Below are positions 26,577 through 35,548 of a stretch of 64,000 bases of DNA, piece by piece. A program made the position numbers and the translations under genes. Location of the stretch: NCBI GenBank assembly GCA_000508305.1, contig CP006977.1, forward strand, positions 1,210,621 through 1,274,620, written 5' to 3'. The stretch's first letter is position 1, and every line of letters begins with the position of its first letter. The notes under the pieces were generated by a model. It saw nothing but the letters and a program-made list of their open reading frames with translations. It was not told the DNA's origin and searched no databases. The stretch is from Sulfolobus acidocaldarius SUSAZ (GTDB lineage: Archaea; Thermoproteota; Thermoprotei_A; Sulfolobales; Sulfolobaceae).

Positions 26577-29207
26577 ATGGATATTAATACCTTACTCAAC
26601 ACTCCTGACGAAGACGTATTATCCCTTTTTACTCCACAAGTAGCAAGGTGGTTTAAAGATAAATATAAAGTATTCACTCCTCCTCAAAAAGGAGCTATAC
26701 CTTTAATTAAGAAAGGAAAAAATGTCTTAGTTTCTAGCCCAACAGGTAGCGGTAAAACCCTAGCAGCATTTCTTGGAATCTTAGACACTCTAATAGACTT
26801 AGGCTACAAGAACCAGCTAAACAAACAGATATACGCAATCTATATATCTCCTTTGAGAGCACTAAACAACGATATGAGAAGGAACTTAATAGAGCCACTT
26901 TCGGAGTTGAGAAACTTATACCCAGATTTACCAGAGATTAGTATAGGAGTAAGAACTAGCGATACCTCATCCTATGAGAAACAAAAAATGCTCAAAAAAC
27001 CACCACACATCCTTATTACAACACCAGAGTCATTTGGAATATCGTTAGTTTCCCCTAAGTTTAGGGAGAAATTGTCAGATGTTAAATGGGTTATTGTGGA
27101 CGAAATACATGAACTAGCGAATAGTAAGAGAGGAGCATATTTAGCGGGTTTGTTAGAGCTCTATAAGTCATTCATAGCAAAAAATAATTTCGTTAGAATT
27201 GGTTTAAGTGCTACAATATCCCCTTTAGAGGAAGTAGCCAAATTTTTAGTTGGTGGAAATGGCGATTACGAGATTATTGACGCCAGATTCGTAAAGCCTA
27301 CTGATATTCAAGTAGTATCCCCTGTAAAAGATTTAGTGCATGCTACAGAGGAAGAGGTTAACATTGGGATATATAGTTATTTGGTAGATGAGATAAAGAA
27401 ACATAAAACCACTCTTATCTTCACTAATACTAGGCATGCAGCTGAACGTGTAGCTTATAAGCTCAGAAAAATGTTTGAAGATCAAAACATATTTGACAGT
27501 GATCTAGTGGCTGCTCATCACAGTAGTTTAAGTAGAGATGTGAGGTTAGAAGTTGAGGAGAAATTGAAAAGAGGGGAATTGAAAGTTGTTGTTTCATCTA
27601 CTAGTTTAGAGCTAGGAATAGACATTGGATATATAGACCTAGTGACTCTTTTAAGTAGTCCAAAGAGTGTAAGTAGATTGTTGCAGAGAGTAGGGAGGGC
27701 AGGACATCACATTAGGGAAGTTAGTAAGGGAAGAGTTGTTGTTGTGGATAGGGATGATTTAGTGGAGTGTACAGTTTTAGCCAAGCTTGCTATAGATAGG
27801 AAGATCGATAATATACATGTTCCTGAAAATCCATTAGATGTTTTAACTCAGTTAATAGTTGCGGCAAGTTTAATAACGCCAATAGAAAAAGATAAATTAT
27901 ACGAGATTATAAAGAATGTTTATAATTTCAGATCTCTAAGTTATGATGAATATAATAATGTTGTGGAATACCTGGCAGGGAACTACGGCCTTGATTCTAA
28001 TAAAGTGTATGCAAAGATTAGGATTAAGGATGGTATGATCAGTCCAAAAAGAGGTACTAGGATGATTTTCTTCTTAAATAGTGGTACCATACCAGACGAA
28101 GCAATGATACCTGTAAAAATGGAAAATGGAGGATATGTAGGAAATTTAGAAGAAGAGTTTGTAGAGATTCTCGCTCCTGGGGATATATTCGTCTTAGCTG
28201 GTAAGACGTATGAGTTCATAAGAAGTGAAGGAAACTCAGTAATTGTTAAAAAATCTGAGGGTCAAAGACCTACTGTTCCCAGCTGGTTTTCTGAAATGTT
28301 ACCACTTGCTTTTGATTCGGCTATTGAAATAGGTAAATTTAGGGGCAAAATCGCTGAGGCAATAATGAATGAGGTGCCTAAGGACGAGGTTATCTCGAGC
28401 ATCATGTCTGAATATAATCTTTCACGATTTGCTGCTCTTTCAATTTATAACTATGTGAAGGAAGAACTATTATTCACTGGTGGTATAGTTCCCACTGATA
28501 AATTACTCTTAATAGAGGTATATGACGATGATGAACAGAATAGGAATTTCATATTTCATGGTTTATATGGTCGTAGAACTGTCGATGCTCTGTCTAGAGC
28601 TATAGCTTATATAATAAGTAAAGATCTTAATATGGACGTCAGAATAGCGATAACAGATAACGGATTTGCCATAACCGTACCCGGTAAACAAGAATACGAA
28701 ATTAGCAAAGTTTTTGATAAATTAGAACCGGATAAGATGTATGAGATTCTGAGTAACGTGATTCTAAGAACTGAAATGATCAAAAGGAGATTTAGACACT
28801 GTGCCGAGAGATCGTTTATGCTTCTAAAGAGGTATAAGGGTAGGGAGACCAGTATTGACAGAAGGCAAATAAATTCAGAGGTTCTACTGGGAGTAGTTAG
28901 GCAAATTGAACATTTCCCTGTATTGAAAGAGACAGTTAGGGAAATTTTAGAGGACTATATGGATATAAAAAGAGCTATTGAAATAGTAGAAAAAATCAGA
29001 AACGGTGACATAAAAGTAGCAACTATAGGTCCTAATCAAGTTCCAAGTCCATTTGCTCATAACATATTAGTAAAGCAATACACTGATGTGGTTTTAGCCG
29101 AAGATAAAAGAGAGCTCTTAAAAGAGCTTCATAATAAGGTCATAGAGTTCCTTAGGAATAAGGGAATCAATATTGATCTCGAGTACACCGAAGCTGGGAT
29201 CAAATAG
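26577..29207 (+). CDS. lhr: Lhr-type superfamily 2 DNA helicase
   Basis: An 876-residue SF2 helicase of the Lhr (large helicase-related) core type. It has a Q-motif region FTPPQKGAI, Walker A SSPTGSGKT (53-61), DEIHEL (motif II, DEIH) around residue 180, GLSATI (motif III), TSLELGID (motif V) and QRVGRAGH (motif VI). Winged-helix and Lhr-specific C-terminal domains follow. It unwinds branched DNA or DNA/RNA hybrids in repair. Its place at the end of the ups-nth-ParB-GT cluster matches other Sulfolobales. The last 90 nt overlap the JAMM gene on the opposite strand. Confidence 0.9.
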   Translation: MDINTLLNTPDEDVLSLFTPQVARWFKDKYKVFTPPQKGAIPLIKKGKNVLVSSPTGSGKTLAAFLGILDTLIDLGYKNQLNKQIYAIYISPLRALNNDMRRNLIEPLSELRNLYPDLPEISIGVRTSDTSSYEKQKMLKKPPHILITTPESFGISLVSPKFREKLSDVKWVIVDEIHELANSKRGAYLAGLLELYKSFIAKNNFVRIGLSATISPLEEVAKFLVGGNGDYEIIDARFVKPTDIQVVSPVKDLVHATEEEVNIGIYSYLVDEIKKHKTTLIFTNTRHAAERVAYKLRKMFEDQNIFDSDLVAAHHSSLSRDVRLEVEEKLKRGELKVVVSSTSLELGIDIGYIDLVTLLSSPKSVSRLLQRVGRAGHHIREVSKGRVVVVDRDDLVECTVLAKLAIDRKIDNIHVPENPLDVLTQLIVAASLITPIEKDKLYEIIKNVYNFRSLSYDEYNNVVEYLAGNYGLDSNKVYAKIRIKDGMISPKRGTRMIFFLNSGTIPDEAMIPVKMENGGYVGNLEEEFVEILAPGDIFVLAGKTYEFIRSEGNSVIVKKSEGQRPTVPSWFSEMLPLAFDSAIEIGKFRGKIAEAIMNEVPKDEVISSIMSEYNLSRFAALSIYNYVKEELLFTGGIVPTDKLLLIEVYDDDEQNRNFIFHGLYGRRTVDALSRAIAYIISKDLNMDVRIAITDNGFAITVPGKQEYEISKVFDKLEPDKMYEILSNVILRTEMIKRRFRHCAERSFMLLKRYKGRETSIDRRQINSEVLLGVVRQIEHFPVLKETVREILEDYMDIKRAIEIVEKIRNGDIKVATIGPNQVPSPFAHNILVKQYTDVVLAEDKRELLKELHNKVIEFLRNKGINIDLEYTEAGIK

Positions 29208-29450
29208 ATACCCTTCAATACAATATTTTCCTTTTATAATCCATGGGACTCTCCATAAATACATTCCTAATACATCAAGGTTACTGGGTTTACACTCCCC
29301 TTCATGGGTATGTAGTATAGATTTTACGTTTTCTGCAACCTTGTAAAATTCAGAAGGGTCAATTTCAAACATGAATTTACTTCTGGCGAGGTTATGCATT
29401 TCAATCAATTCATTATTCGTTGTAATTATTGCTATTCGTTCCATTTTCAT
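29118..29450 (-). CDS. JAMM/MPN-domain metalloprotease-like protein
   Basis: A 110-residue minimal JAB1/MPN domain. HTHEGECKPSNLD gives H47, H49, S56 and D59, matching the zinc-binding HxH...SxxD signature. The gap between the second His and the Ser is 6 residues, against the 7 I remember for AMSH-like enzymes. Archaeal JAMM proteins can remove ubiquitin-like SAMP modifiers; Sulfolobales have Urm1-type modifiers, so this is a candidate deconjugase. Its ATG overlaps the CBS gene stop by 4 nt (ATGA), and 90 nt of its 3' end are antisense to lhr. Confidence 0.75.
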   Translation of the reverse strand: MKMERIAIITTNNELIEMHNLARSKFMFEIDPSEFYKVAENVKSILHTHEGECKPSNLDVLGMYLWRVPWIIKGKYCIEGYLFDPSFGVLEINIDSLIPKELYDLIMKLF

Positions 29451-30349
29451 AATGTTATAATTTCCTCTAAACCTGCTATAGTTTTTAAGATATCTGTTCT
29501 TGTCACAATACCTATAACTCGTTGATTCTTATTTAAAACCAATAACCTACCTACATTGTATATTAACATCTTTTTTATTGCAGTAAGAACGTCATCATCT
29601 TCACTTATACTAATAACATTAGTCTTCATATAATCAGAAACTTTAGCATCATATCTCTGCTCGAAGAACGCCTTTATTATATCTGCAGTGGTAAGTATTC
29701 CAAGATTCTTACCTTCATTATCAAGTACGGGGGCTCCTCTTATTCCTTCCTTATATAGTATCTGTGAAGCGTCTCTAAGGGTATTTTCTGGCTTAAGGGC
29801 AACAAGTCTCTTGCCCATAATGTTTTTCACTTGTACTTTAGGAATACTTACCATTCTAGTAACATCTATAACCAGTTCTTTTCTCTCGTCGTCAGTATGT
29901 ATTATGACACCCTCTATTACGAGCCTGGTATATGGTATGGGTCCTATTTTAACAGTATCGCCAACCTTAATTTTTCTTAAGTCTCCACTAACCTTTAGCA
30001 GTACTTTATTTCCATTCGGATTAGTAATATCAAGGATTTCAATATTATTAATCCTTATATCTGTTTCCATTCCGTCCTTATATAATGTTAATTGACTCAG
30101 TAAAGGTGTGATTACAGGATTTTTTATAGCCTCATAAGCTTTAAGTGTGGGCACATATCCACCGCTGGGTCCAGGTTTTGATTCTATAAGTCCTAAAACT
30201 TTCAGGCTAAGTATAACGTTCCTAACTGTACCTTCGTCTTTACCAATCATATCAGCTATTTCCTTACTTTTAACCATTCTTTTGTTCTTGTTATATATAT
30301 CTATTAATGCTAGAAGAATTTCTCTTTGCGTTGATGATAGATTCTGCAT
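29447..30349 (-). CDS. HTH-CBS domain protein (putative transcriptional regulator)
   Basis: A 300-residue protein. Residues 1-75 make a winged-helix domain (IADMIGKDEGTVRNVILSLKVLGLIESK), 90-170 a beta-rich linker domain, and ~175-300 two CBS motifs (NTLRDASQILYKEGIRGAPVLD and DDVLTAIKKMLIYNVGRLLVLN) that normally bind adenosyl nucleotides. It probably senses energy or nucleotide state and controls transcription; targets are unknown. I use ATG 30349 rather than the adjacent TTG 30352. A TATA-like gtataaga on the minus strand is ~22 nt upstream. The JAMM gene follows in the same operon. Confidence 0.8.
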   Translation of the reverse strand: MQNLSSTQREILLALIDIYNKNKRMVKSKEIADMIGKDEGTVRNVILSLKVLGLIESKPGPSGGYVPTLKAYEAIKNPVITPLLSQLTLYKDGMETDIRINNIEILDITNPNGNKVLLKVSGDLRKIKVGDTVKIGPIPYTRLVIEGVIIHTDDERKELVIDVTRMVSIPKVQVKNIMGKRLVALKPENTLRDASQILYKEGIRGAPVLDNEGKNLGILTTADIIKAFFEQRYDAKVSDYMKTNVISISEDDDVLTAIKKMLIYNVGRLLVLNKNQRVIGIVTRTDILKTIAGLEEIITL

Positions 30350-30388
30350 CAATAATTATAATATCTTATACGTTTAAAAATTATTTGA

Positions 30389-31075
30389 TCAACCTAATAC
30401 CTTTTTAAGCAATTTCTGATCTATATTGAATACTTCCTTACCAATTAAAGTTATATACTCTGGTTTAGGTAGTGGATACTTAATCCCTATACTTATCGCC
30501 AAAGCTCTCTTAAAGGCTTCAGCGTTCATCTTATCTTTAATGGTCCTCTCTGCAATACCTTCAGCTATCTTAAATGCGGTATAGAATCTAGCAAAACTTA
30601 CAGCAGTATGTTTCATTTCATCTACATTAGTAAAATCTAAGTTTCTCATTGCAATGTATAAGTTTTCTTCTGGCTTAAATGAAAAAATACCCTGTATAAA
30701 AATTAATCTTAATACTTTTGCTAGACTCCCTTTATCTTTTTGAAGTAGTTCAAAAGCCTCCATTGGTTTATTTTCTATTAAAATTTCAGATGCTCTGTCT
30801 ATAACTATTTCAGGCATAAGTAACTTCTCAAAAACTTCCTTGTAATCATTAAATAGTCCTAAGCCTTCTTTTCCAACTACATATAAACTTATGAGCTCTT
30901 TCTCATATAGATCTTCTGCCTTAAATCCTCTTATCGGCTTTATGTCATTTGTCTCATAGTTTTCTTTCAATAAGTCGACTAATACCTCTCTTGTTAGATG
31001 TGTATATTTCTCTACTAGACTTCCCCATAGCTCAGTTAGGACTCGTACCCTTTCCCTATATATCTCTTTTACCAC
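30389..31075 (-). CDS. Conserved crenarchaeal protein (DUF2192-like)
   Basis: A 228-residue, highly charged, almost all-helical soluble protein starting at GTG 31075 (MVKEIYRERVRVLTELWGSL). It has no catalytic motif or membrane segment. I associate it with the crenarchaeal DUF2192 family by size and the N-terminal helix pattern, from memory. The stop codon is 37 nt upstream of the CBS-HTH regulator start on the same strand, but a TATA-like element between them suggests separate transcription. Function is unknown. Confidence 0.6.
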   Translation of the reverse strand: MVKEIYRERVRVLTELWGSLVEKYTHLTREVLVDLLKENYETNDIKPIRGFKAEDLYEKELISLYVVGKEGLGLFNDYKEVFEKLLMPEIVIDRASEILIENKPMEAFELLQKDKGSLAKVLRLIFIQGIFSFKPEENLYIAMRNLDFTNVDEMKHTAVSFARFYTAFKIAEGIAERTIKDKMNAEAFKRALAISIGIKYPLPKPEYITLIGKEVFNIDQKLLKKVLG

Positions 31076-31129
31076 AATTCTGAAATTAGCAATTCACCTT
31101 AAAAAGGTATTAAATATAATCATATAAGT

Positions 31130-31522
31130 ATGAGCACCGTAACAGAAGATGGTTTAAAACCTACAATAGTACTTGTCTCTGCATCAGAATTAGAGGAAGA
31201 GGTAAGGAAATTAAGTGACAAGGTTAATAATTTAGTTACAGACAGCAGGGCACAAAACGAGGAATTAAAGACAGAAATAAATAATATTAAAAGTCTTATA
31301 AGCTGGCTCTCTATAGCTCGATCCCAAGGTCTATGGAAAGCCAAGACATGTAAACACTCGGTAAACGAGAAATGTAATGCATGGAATATATCTGATCCTG
31401 AGAAGTTGGGAATTCCCCAAGAATATGTTTCTGAGGGTGAAAATGGTTCTAAAAAAGTTTTAGTAGGAAAATTCTCTGAAATATGCATAACTTGTCCATT
31501 ATATGATCCTAAGGGTAGGTAA
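31130..31522 (+). CDS. Small coiled-coil protein with C-terminal cysteine cluster
   Basis: A 130-residue protein. Residues ~18-60 form a coiled coil (ASELEEEVRKLSDKVNNLV...). The C-terminal half carries CKHSVNEKC and CITCPLY, four cysteines placed C-x7-C ... C-x2-C that could bind zinc or an iron-sulfur cluster. The coil suggests a dimer. I recognise no family beyond a Sulfolobales conserved hypothetical. ATG 31130 is divergent from the DUF2192-like gene (54 nt between starts), and its last 14 nt overlap the convergent HTH gene. Confidence 0.65.
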   Translation: MSTVTEDGLKPTIVLVSASELEEEVRKLSDKVNNLVTDSRAQNEELKTEINNIKSLISWLSIARSQGLWKAKTCKHSVNEKCNAWNISDPEKLGIPQEYVSEGENGSKKVLVGKFSEICITCPLYDPKGR

Positions 31523-31835
31523 TTGTATTAAGAATTTTTTTAATTTTCTCGACCTTTTTATCAACAAGTTTGTATTCATTAACTAACTCCTCAACACTAA
31601 TCATTATATCATCTATTATTATGTTTAGAATTTCCCTCTTTTCTTCATCATCTGCAATTTCTATAGCCTTTTCGATCGTATCGTCACTTGGATGTGTTAT
31701 ACCATTAACAAACTTTGTAACAGCTGCTGCGGATATCTCGAGTTCTTCAGCTAACTCCTTCTTCGACCTATTCTCCAACAATATCTCAATTATCTTTGCT
31801 CTTGCATCTTTACTTAGATTATGAATTATCCTCAA
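31509..31835 (-). CDS. HTH-domain DNA-binding protein
   Basis: A 108-residue protein with a TTG start at 31835. The N-terminal part contains a Cro/XRE-like helix-turn-helix, ENRSKKELAEELEISAAAVTKFVNG, at about residues 21-45. It is followed by an acidic helix and a lysine-rich C-terminal helix that could dimerise. It looks like a small transcription factor conserved in Sulfolobales; its target is unknown. It is divergent from the MDR-like gene at 31890 and its 3' end overlaps the coiled-coil gene by 14 nt. Confidence 0.72.
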   Translation of the reverse strand: MRIIHNLSKDARAKIIEILLENRSKKELAEELEISAAAVTKFVNGITHPSDDTIEKAIEIADDEEKREILNIIIDDIMISVEELVNEYKLVDKKVEKIKKILNTITYP

Positions 31836-31889
31836 ACCATATTAAATTATGCCTAAAATTTAATAAGATAAGTAGGCTATGACAACCTA

Positions 31890-32771
31890 ATGAAAGCAAT
31901 AGTATTCGATTTGGGTATTACGCGGAAAGACGTCGTTGAAAAGCCTATAAATAAGGATTATTTGATGGTAACACCTATTAAAGCATTGATTTCTGGTCTT
32001 GAAAACGCAATATATTCAGGATTCTTATGGGTAGAACCAAATAGAATCTTAGGAAGCTCTGGTATAGTAAAAATAAATAATGTAGGGATTGATGTGGACA
32101 AGAGTTTAGAAGGAAAAACCGCGGTTGTTCTTCCATACTCTAATAGATATGGCGGTATAGGGACAGAAATAGATGGTATATTAGCTGAAAAGGCAGTTAT
32201 ACCATTGGACTCCATAGTTACCATTCCAGAGGATTATAGTGTAAAATATGTGATATATCCTTATGTTTCCATAGGACTACAGCTTAGGAAAATCTTCAAG
32301 GGATATAACGTCCTAATTGCAGGTGGTGGAATTTCTTCATATATATCTGCTCTTGCATTAGTTGGTTATGCTAACAGGGTTGCAGTATATAATGAAGATG
32401 GGTATACCGATATCAGGTTATACGGAGTAGAAGAGATCAAAAAGGGAGAAAATTACCATTGGGAAGCATTATTTATAACCACCATGAGAGCCTGGATAAG
32501 GGTTGAATTAGGGTTATTGAATGACGAGAATAAGATTGTAGCTATACCCAGATTACTAAATTCATGGCCAACCGCAATACCAGCTAATCTAGAGATAAAA
32601 TTCGTTAAACCAGCTAAGATGGATGGAGTACTTAATTATATTGATGATGAGGTTTCAGAAAAGGTGTTTAATCAACTCATAATACTTTCTGATGATATAA
32701 TATCTTCTTTGCCAACACCAAGACCAGGAGTTATTGTGGATATGGAAAAAGAATTTAAGAAAAAGATTTGA
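31890..32771 (+). CDS. Medium-chain dehydrogenase-like protein, probably non-zinc
   Basis: A 293-residue protein resembling the medium-chain alcohol dehydrogenase/quinone reductase group: an N-terminal GroES-like part ([33 protein letters not shown]) and a Rossmann segment [20 protein letters not shown]. The catalytic zinc ligands (GHE-type motif) and the structural four-cysteine loop are missing, and it is shorter than typical family members (~340). It may be a zinc-independent reductase or a degenerate paralogue with another role. Its 3' end overlaps the convergent aminotransferase gene by 17 nt. Confidence 0.6.
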   Translation: MKAIVFDLGITRKDVVEKPINKDYLMVTPIKALISGLENAIYSGFLWVEPNRILGSSGIVKINNVGIDVDKSLEGKTAVVLPYSNRYGGIGTEIDGILAEKAVIPLDSIVTIPEDYSVKYVIYPYVSIGLQLRKIFKGYNVLIAGGGISSYISALALVGYANRVAVYNEDGYTDIRLYGVEEIKKGENYHWEALFITTMRAWIRVELGLLNDENKIVAIPRLLNSWPTAIPANLEIKFVKPAKMDGVLNYIDDEVSEKVFNQLIILSDDIISSLPTPRPGVIVDMEKEFKKKI

Positions 32772-33954
32772 TAACGGAGGACAGGATTTGTATAGCTTTT
32801 TCTAACTCTGATTCTGTTGGGTAACTAAAGTTCAATCTCATGGTATTTCTTCCACTATAATCGTAGTAGAAACTCGCACCAGGGACGTATGCAACTCCTC
32901 TTTTTACAGCTTCCTCTAACATTTTAGTAGTATCAATCTTTTTGTCTAACCACGCAAAAACAAACATTCCACCAACAGGTTTACTCCATTTTGCATCCTT
33001 TGGGAAATATTTATTGATCGCATCAAGCAGTACATCTCTTTTATGTCTATATATCTGCCTAATTTTAGGTATCTGTCTCTCAATTACACCTCTTTTTATT
33101 GCCTCCATTGCTATCATTTGAGTAAAACTGGGTGTATGAAGATCCACGTTCTGCTTGTACATTTCTACATTTTTTATGAATTCCTCATTTGCTACTATCC
33201 AACCCAATCGGAATCCAGGTGCTAATATCTTACTAAATGTGGATGTATATATTACTCTTCCTGACTTATCTAACGCTTTAAGAGATGGTGGATTATCTCC
33301 ATCAAATACAAGAAATCCATACGCATCATCCTCCACTACTAAGATATCATAGTTTTCAGCAATTTCAAGTAGTCTTTTCCTATCGCTTAGATTCATAGTT
33401 GTTCCTGCGGGATTTTGAGCTGTAGGTATAACATACAAAAGCTTGGGTTTCTTTCCTTCACTTATACTTTTCTTTATCTTGGTCTCTAATTCATCTAGGT
33501 CTAGTCCGTTCTCTTTTACATTTACACCGATGAAATTCGGTTTCCTTGATCTAAGTATATTTAAAGCCGCAAGGTAGCTCGGCATTTCTACAATTACAAC
33601 ATCTCCTGGGTCTACCAGAAGATTAAATATCATGAATAATGCTTCTTGACTACCAACTGTAGCGAATACGTTTCTGTCATTGATCCCTGTAATTCCACGC
33701 TTATTCGAAAGATTAACTAGCTCTCTTCTAAATTCACTAATTCCCGCCGTAGCAGTGTATTGTAAACCTTTTTCAGGATCATTATCAAGTATATCCTGGG
33801 TTATTTTCTTTATCTCCTCAACAGGAAAAGTATCTGGAGCTGGCAGTCCTCCTGCTAAACTAATTACATTTTTTCCTTCTGTAATTTTTAGAATATCTCT
33901 TATTTCAGAACCTTTTAACAAAGCTGCGTCCTTCGATAGAAAACGTTCAAACAT
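32755..33954 (-). CDS. Class I/II aminotransferase, LysN / 2-aminoadipate aminotransferase-like
   Basis: A 399-residue PLP-dependent aminotransferase. The N-terminal [18 protein letters not shown], the [21 protein letters not shown] segment, the PLP-binding [10 protein letters not shown] and the Schiff-base [15 protein letters not shown] lysine place it in the MocR/LysN/2-aminoadipate aminotransferase group. Members act in lysine biosynthesis through aminoadipate or on aromatic and branched amino acids; the substrate range is often broad, so the role is not fixed. ATG 33954 is divergent from the CinA-like gene, with 46 nt between. Confidence 0.85.
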   Translation of the reverse strand: MFERFLSKDAALLKGSEIRDILKITEGKNVISLAGGLPAPDTFPVEEIKKITQDILDNDPEKGLQYTATAGISEFRRELVNLSNKRGITGINDRNVFATVGSQEALFMIFNLLVDPGDVVIVEMPSYLAALNILRSRKPNFIGVNVKENGLDLDELETKIKKSISEGKKPKLLYVIPTAQNPAGTTMNLSDRKRLLEIAENYDILVVEDDAYGFLVFDGDNPPSLKALDKSGRVIYTSTFSKILAPGFRLGWIVANEEFIKNVEMYKQNVDLHTPSFTQMIAMEAIKRGVIERQIPKIRQIYRHKRDVLLDAINKYFPKDAKWSKPVGGMFVFAWLDKKIDTTKMLEEAVKRGVAYVPGASFYYDYSGRNTMRLNFSYPTESELEKAIQILSSVIKSFS

Positions 33955-34000
33955 TGTTTGCCACGACTAAATATAAATCCAATCGTTTTTAATTGTTTCT

Positions 34001-34795
34001 ATGGAAAACTGGTATGCAGAGATTATTACGATAGGAAATGAGATTTTGAGTGGAAAGACAATAAACACGAATGCTTCCCATATTGCAAGGAGAATTCTCT
34101 CGTTAGGGTATGTAGTGAGAAGAATTACCACGGTGATGGACGACATAGAAGAAATATCACTAGTGTTTAAGGAAGCTATAAACAGGAAACCTAAACTCAT
34201 AATTTCCACAGGTGGATTAGGTCCCACTTACGATGATAAAACTAGCGAAGGACTTGCATTGGCATTAGGAGTCAGTTTTGAAATAAATAAAGATGCCTAC
34301 GAAATGATAGTGGAAAAGTACAAGAAACGTGGACTTCCTTTAACTGAAGAAAGAGTCAAGATGGCTAAAATGCCTGCTGGTGCCACTCCTGTAAGGAACG
34401 ATGAAGGAATAGCCCCAGGTATATATATTCTTCATAAAGATATAGAAATATTAGCTACACCTGGAGTTCCGAGAGAAATGGAAAATGTCCTAGAAAATTT
34501 TATTAGACATCATCTTAAAAACAGACCTAATATTTCTTATTACGAAAACTCATTTTTATTGTTAGGAGTAATGGAATCTACCATTGCGCCTTATGTAAAA
34601 GAACTTGTTAAAAAATATAATTTATACATAAAGACTCATCCAAGGAGTAAAGAGATGGATAAGCCCGAGTTAGAAGTCCAAGTAGCAGGTAGTAGTACTG
34701 ATAAAGAGGAAATTATAAGAATAGTGAATGAATGTATTAATGAATTAAAACAAATAGGAACTAGACTAGGTGGTAGAGTACAGGAAATTACGTAG
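34001..34795 (+). CDS. CinA/MoaB-like molybdopterin-binding domain protein
   Basis: A 264-residue protein whose first ~170 residues are the MoCF-binding (CinA N-terminal) domain: [23 protein letters not shown] and [19 protein letters not shown] are its signatures. CinA proteins hydrolyse NAD or ADP-ribose derivatives; the fold is shared with molybdopterin adenylyltransferases. The C-terminal deamidase domain of bacterial CinA is absent. A TATA-like tataaat (33972-33978) is ~29 nt from ATG 34001, so the mRNA is probably leaderless. Its end overlaps the hydrolase gene by 30 nt. Confidence 0.82.
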   Translation: MENWYAEIITIGNEILSGKTINTNASHIARRILSLGYVVRRITTVMDDIEEISLVFKEAINRKPKLIISTGGLGPTYDDKTSEGLALALGVSFEINKDAYEMIVEKYKKRGLPLTEERVKMAKMPAGATPVRNDEGIAPGIYILHKDIEILATPGVPREMENVLENFIRHHLKNRPNISYYENSFLLLGVMESTIAPYVKELVKKYNLYIKTHPRSKEMDKPELEVQVAGSSTDKEEIIRIVNECINELKQIGTRLGGRVQEIT

Positions 34796-35542
34796 TTCAT
34801 TGTTTAAAAGTTCAGGAGCTTCAAAGTTTATAAAATGTCCAAATCCTTCAATAATAGTCAATTTTGATTTTTTTAGTCCTTTACTGAATATTGTAGCGTT
34901 TTGCGCATATTCGTCTTCGCTTCCGTAAATTATTAAGGTAGGTACGTCTATTTTATCTAGGTCCCTGGAATAGTCTCGCGCTTTTAACAATCCTTCCACT
35001 GAATACTTATAACCTACTGGATTGTTTTCCATATAAACACCTAGTATATCTCGCCATATCCTTTCATCCCTTTCAATAGTTTTAGGAAATTGATTTATTG
35101 ATCTTCTATATTCAGCTAGCCCTCTCATCCCAAAATTCAATGCAATTCTAACATATTTTTCGTATAAATCTGGTTTTGGTGCTTTATAAAGCGCTCCTAT
35201 CAGCACTAGTTTATCTATGTTATTTTTTGTGGAGTACTCCAGTGCAATTATACTTCCTAATGAATGTCCAACTAGAATAGGATCTTTTATGTTTTCTTCC
35301 TCCAATAACTCTCTTAGATCGTTAGCATGATCTTCTATATAGTACGTTGATACAGGAGACGACGATCTTCCATGTCCACGTAAGTCATAGACTATAGTTC
35401 TACTCTTTAAGGCTGGACTTACGTATTTCCAACTATTTATAGAACCGGCTAAATGATGTATTAAAACTATTGCTGAGCCTACGTTTTCAGGATTCTTTAT
35501 TTCATAGTATAATCGTATCCCATTACTTAAAGTCCTTAAAAT
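34766..35542 (-). CDS. Alpha/beta hydrolase; apparent ATT start behind a Shine-Dalgarno in the pheT stop
   Basis: The frame directly after the pheT stop codon encodes a complete alpha/beta hydrolase. It reads [21 protein letters not shown] (oxyanion loop), [11 protein letters not shown], the nucleophile elbow VGHSLGS, an acid in YGSEDEYA and the catalytic His in GFGHFINFE. No ATG, GTG or TTG occurs in this frame before TTG 35305, which would delete the first ~80 residues of the fold. The best start is ATT 35542, placed 5 nt after GGTGAT (minus strand, 35553-35548). Either a rare AUU start or a start-codon mutation is implied. The substrate is unknown. Confidence 0.7.
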   Translation of the reverse strand: MLRTLSNGIRLYYEIKNPENVGSAIVLIHHLAGSINSWKYVSPALKSRTIVYDLRGHGRSSSPVSTYYIEDHANDLRELLEEENIKDPILVGHSLGSIIALEYSTKNNIDKLVLIGALYKAPKPDLYEKYVRIALNFGMRGLAEYRRSINQFPKTIERDERIWRDILGVYMENNPVGYKYSVEGLLKARDYSRDLDKIDVPTLIIYGSEDEYAQNATIFSKGLKKSKLTIIEGFGHFINFEAPELLNNELRNFLYSTT

Positions 35543-35548
35543 ACTATA

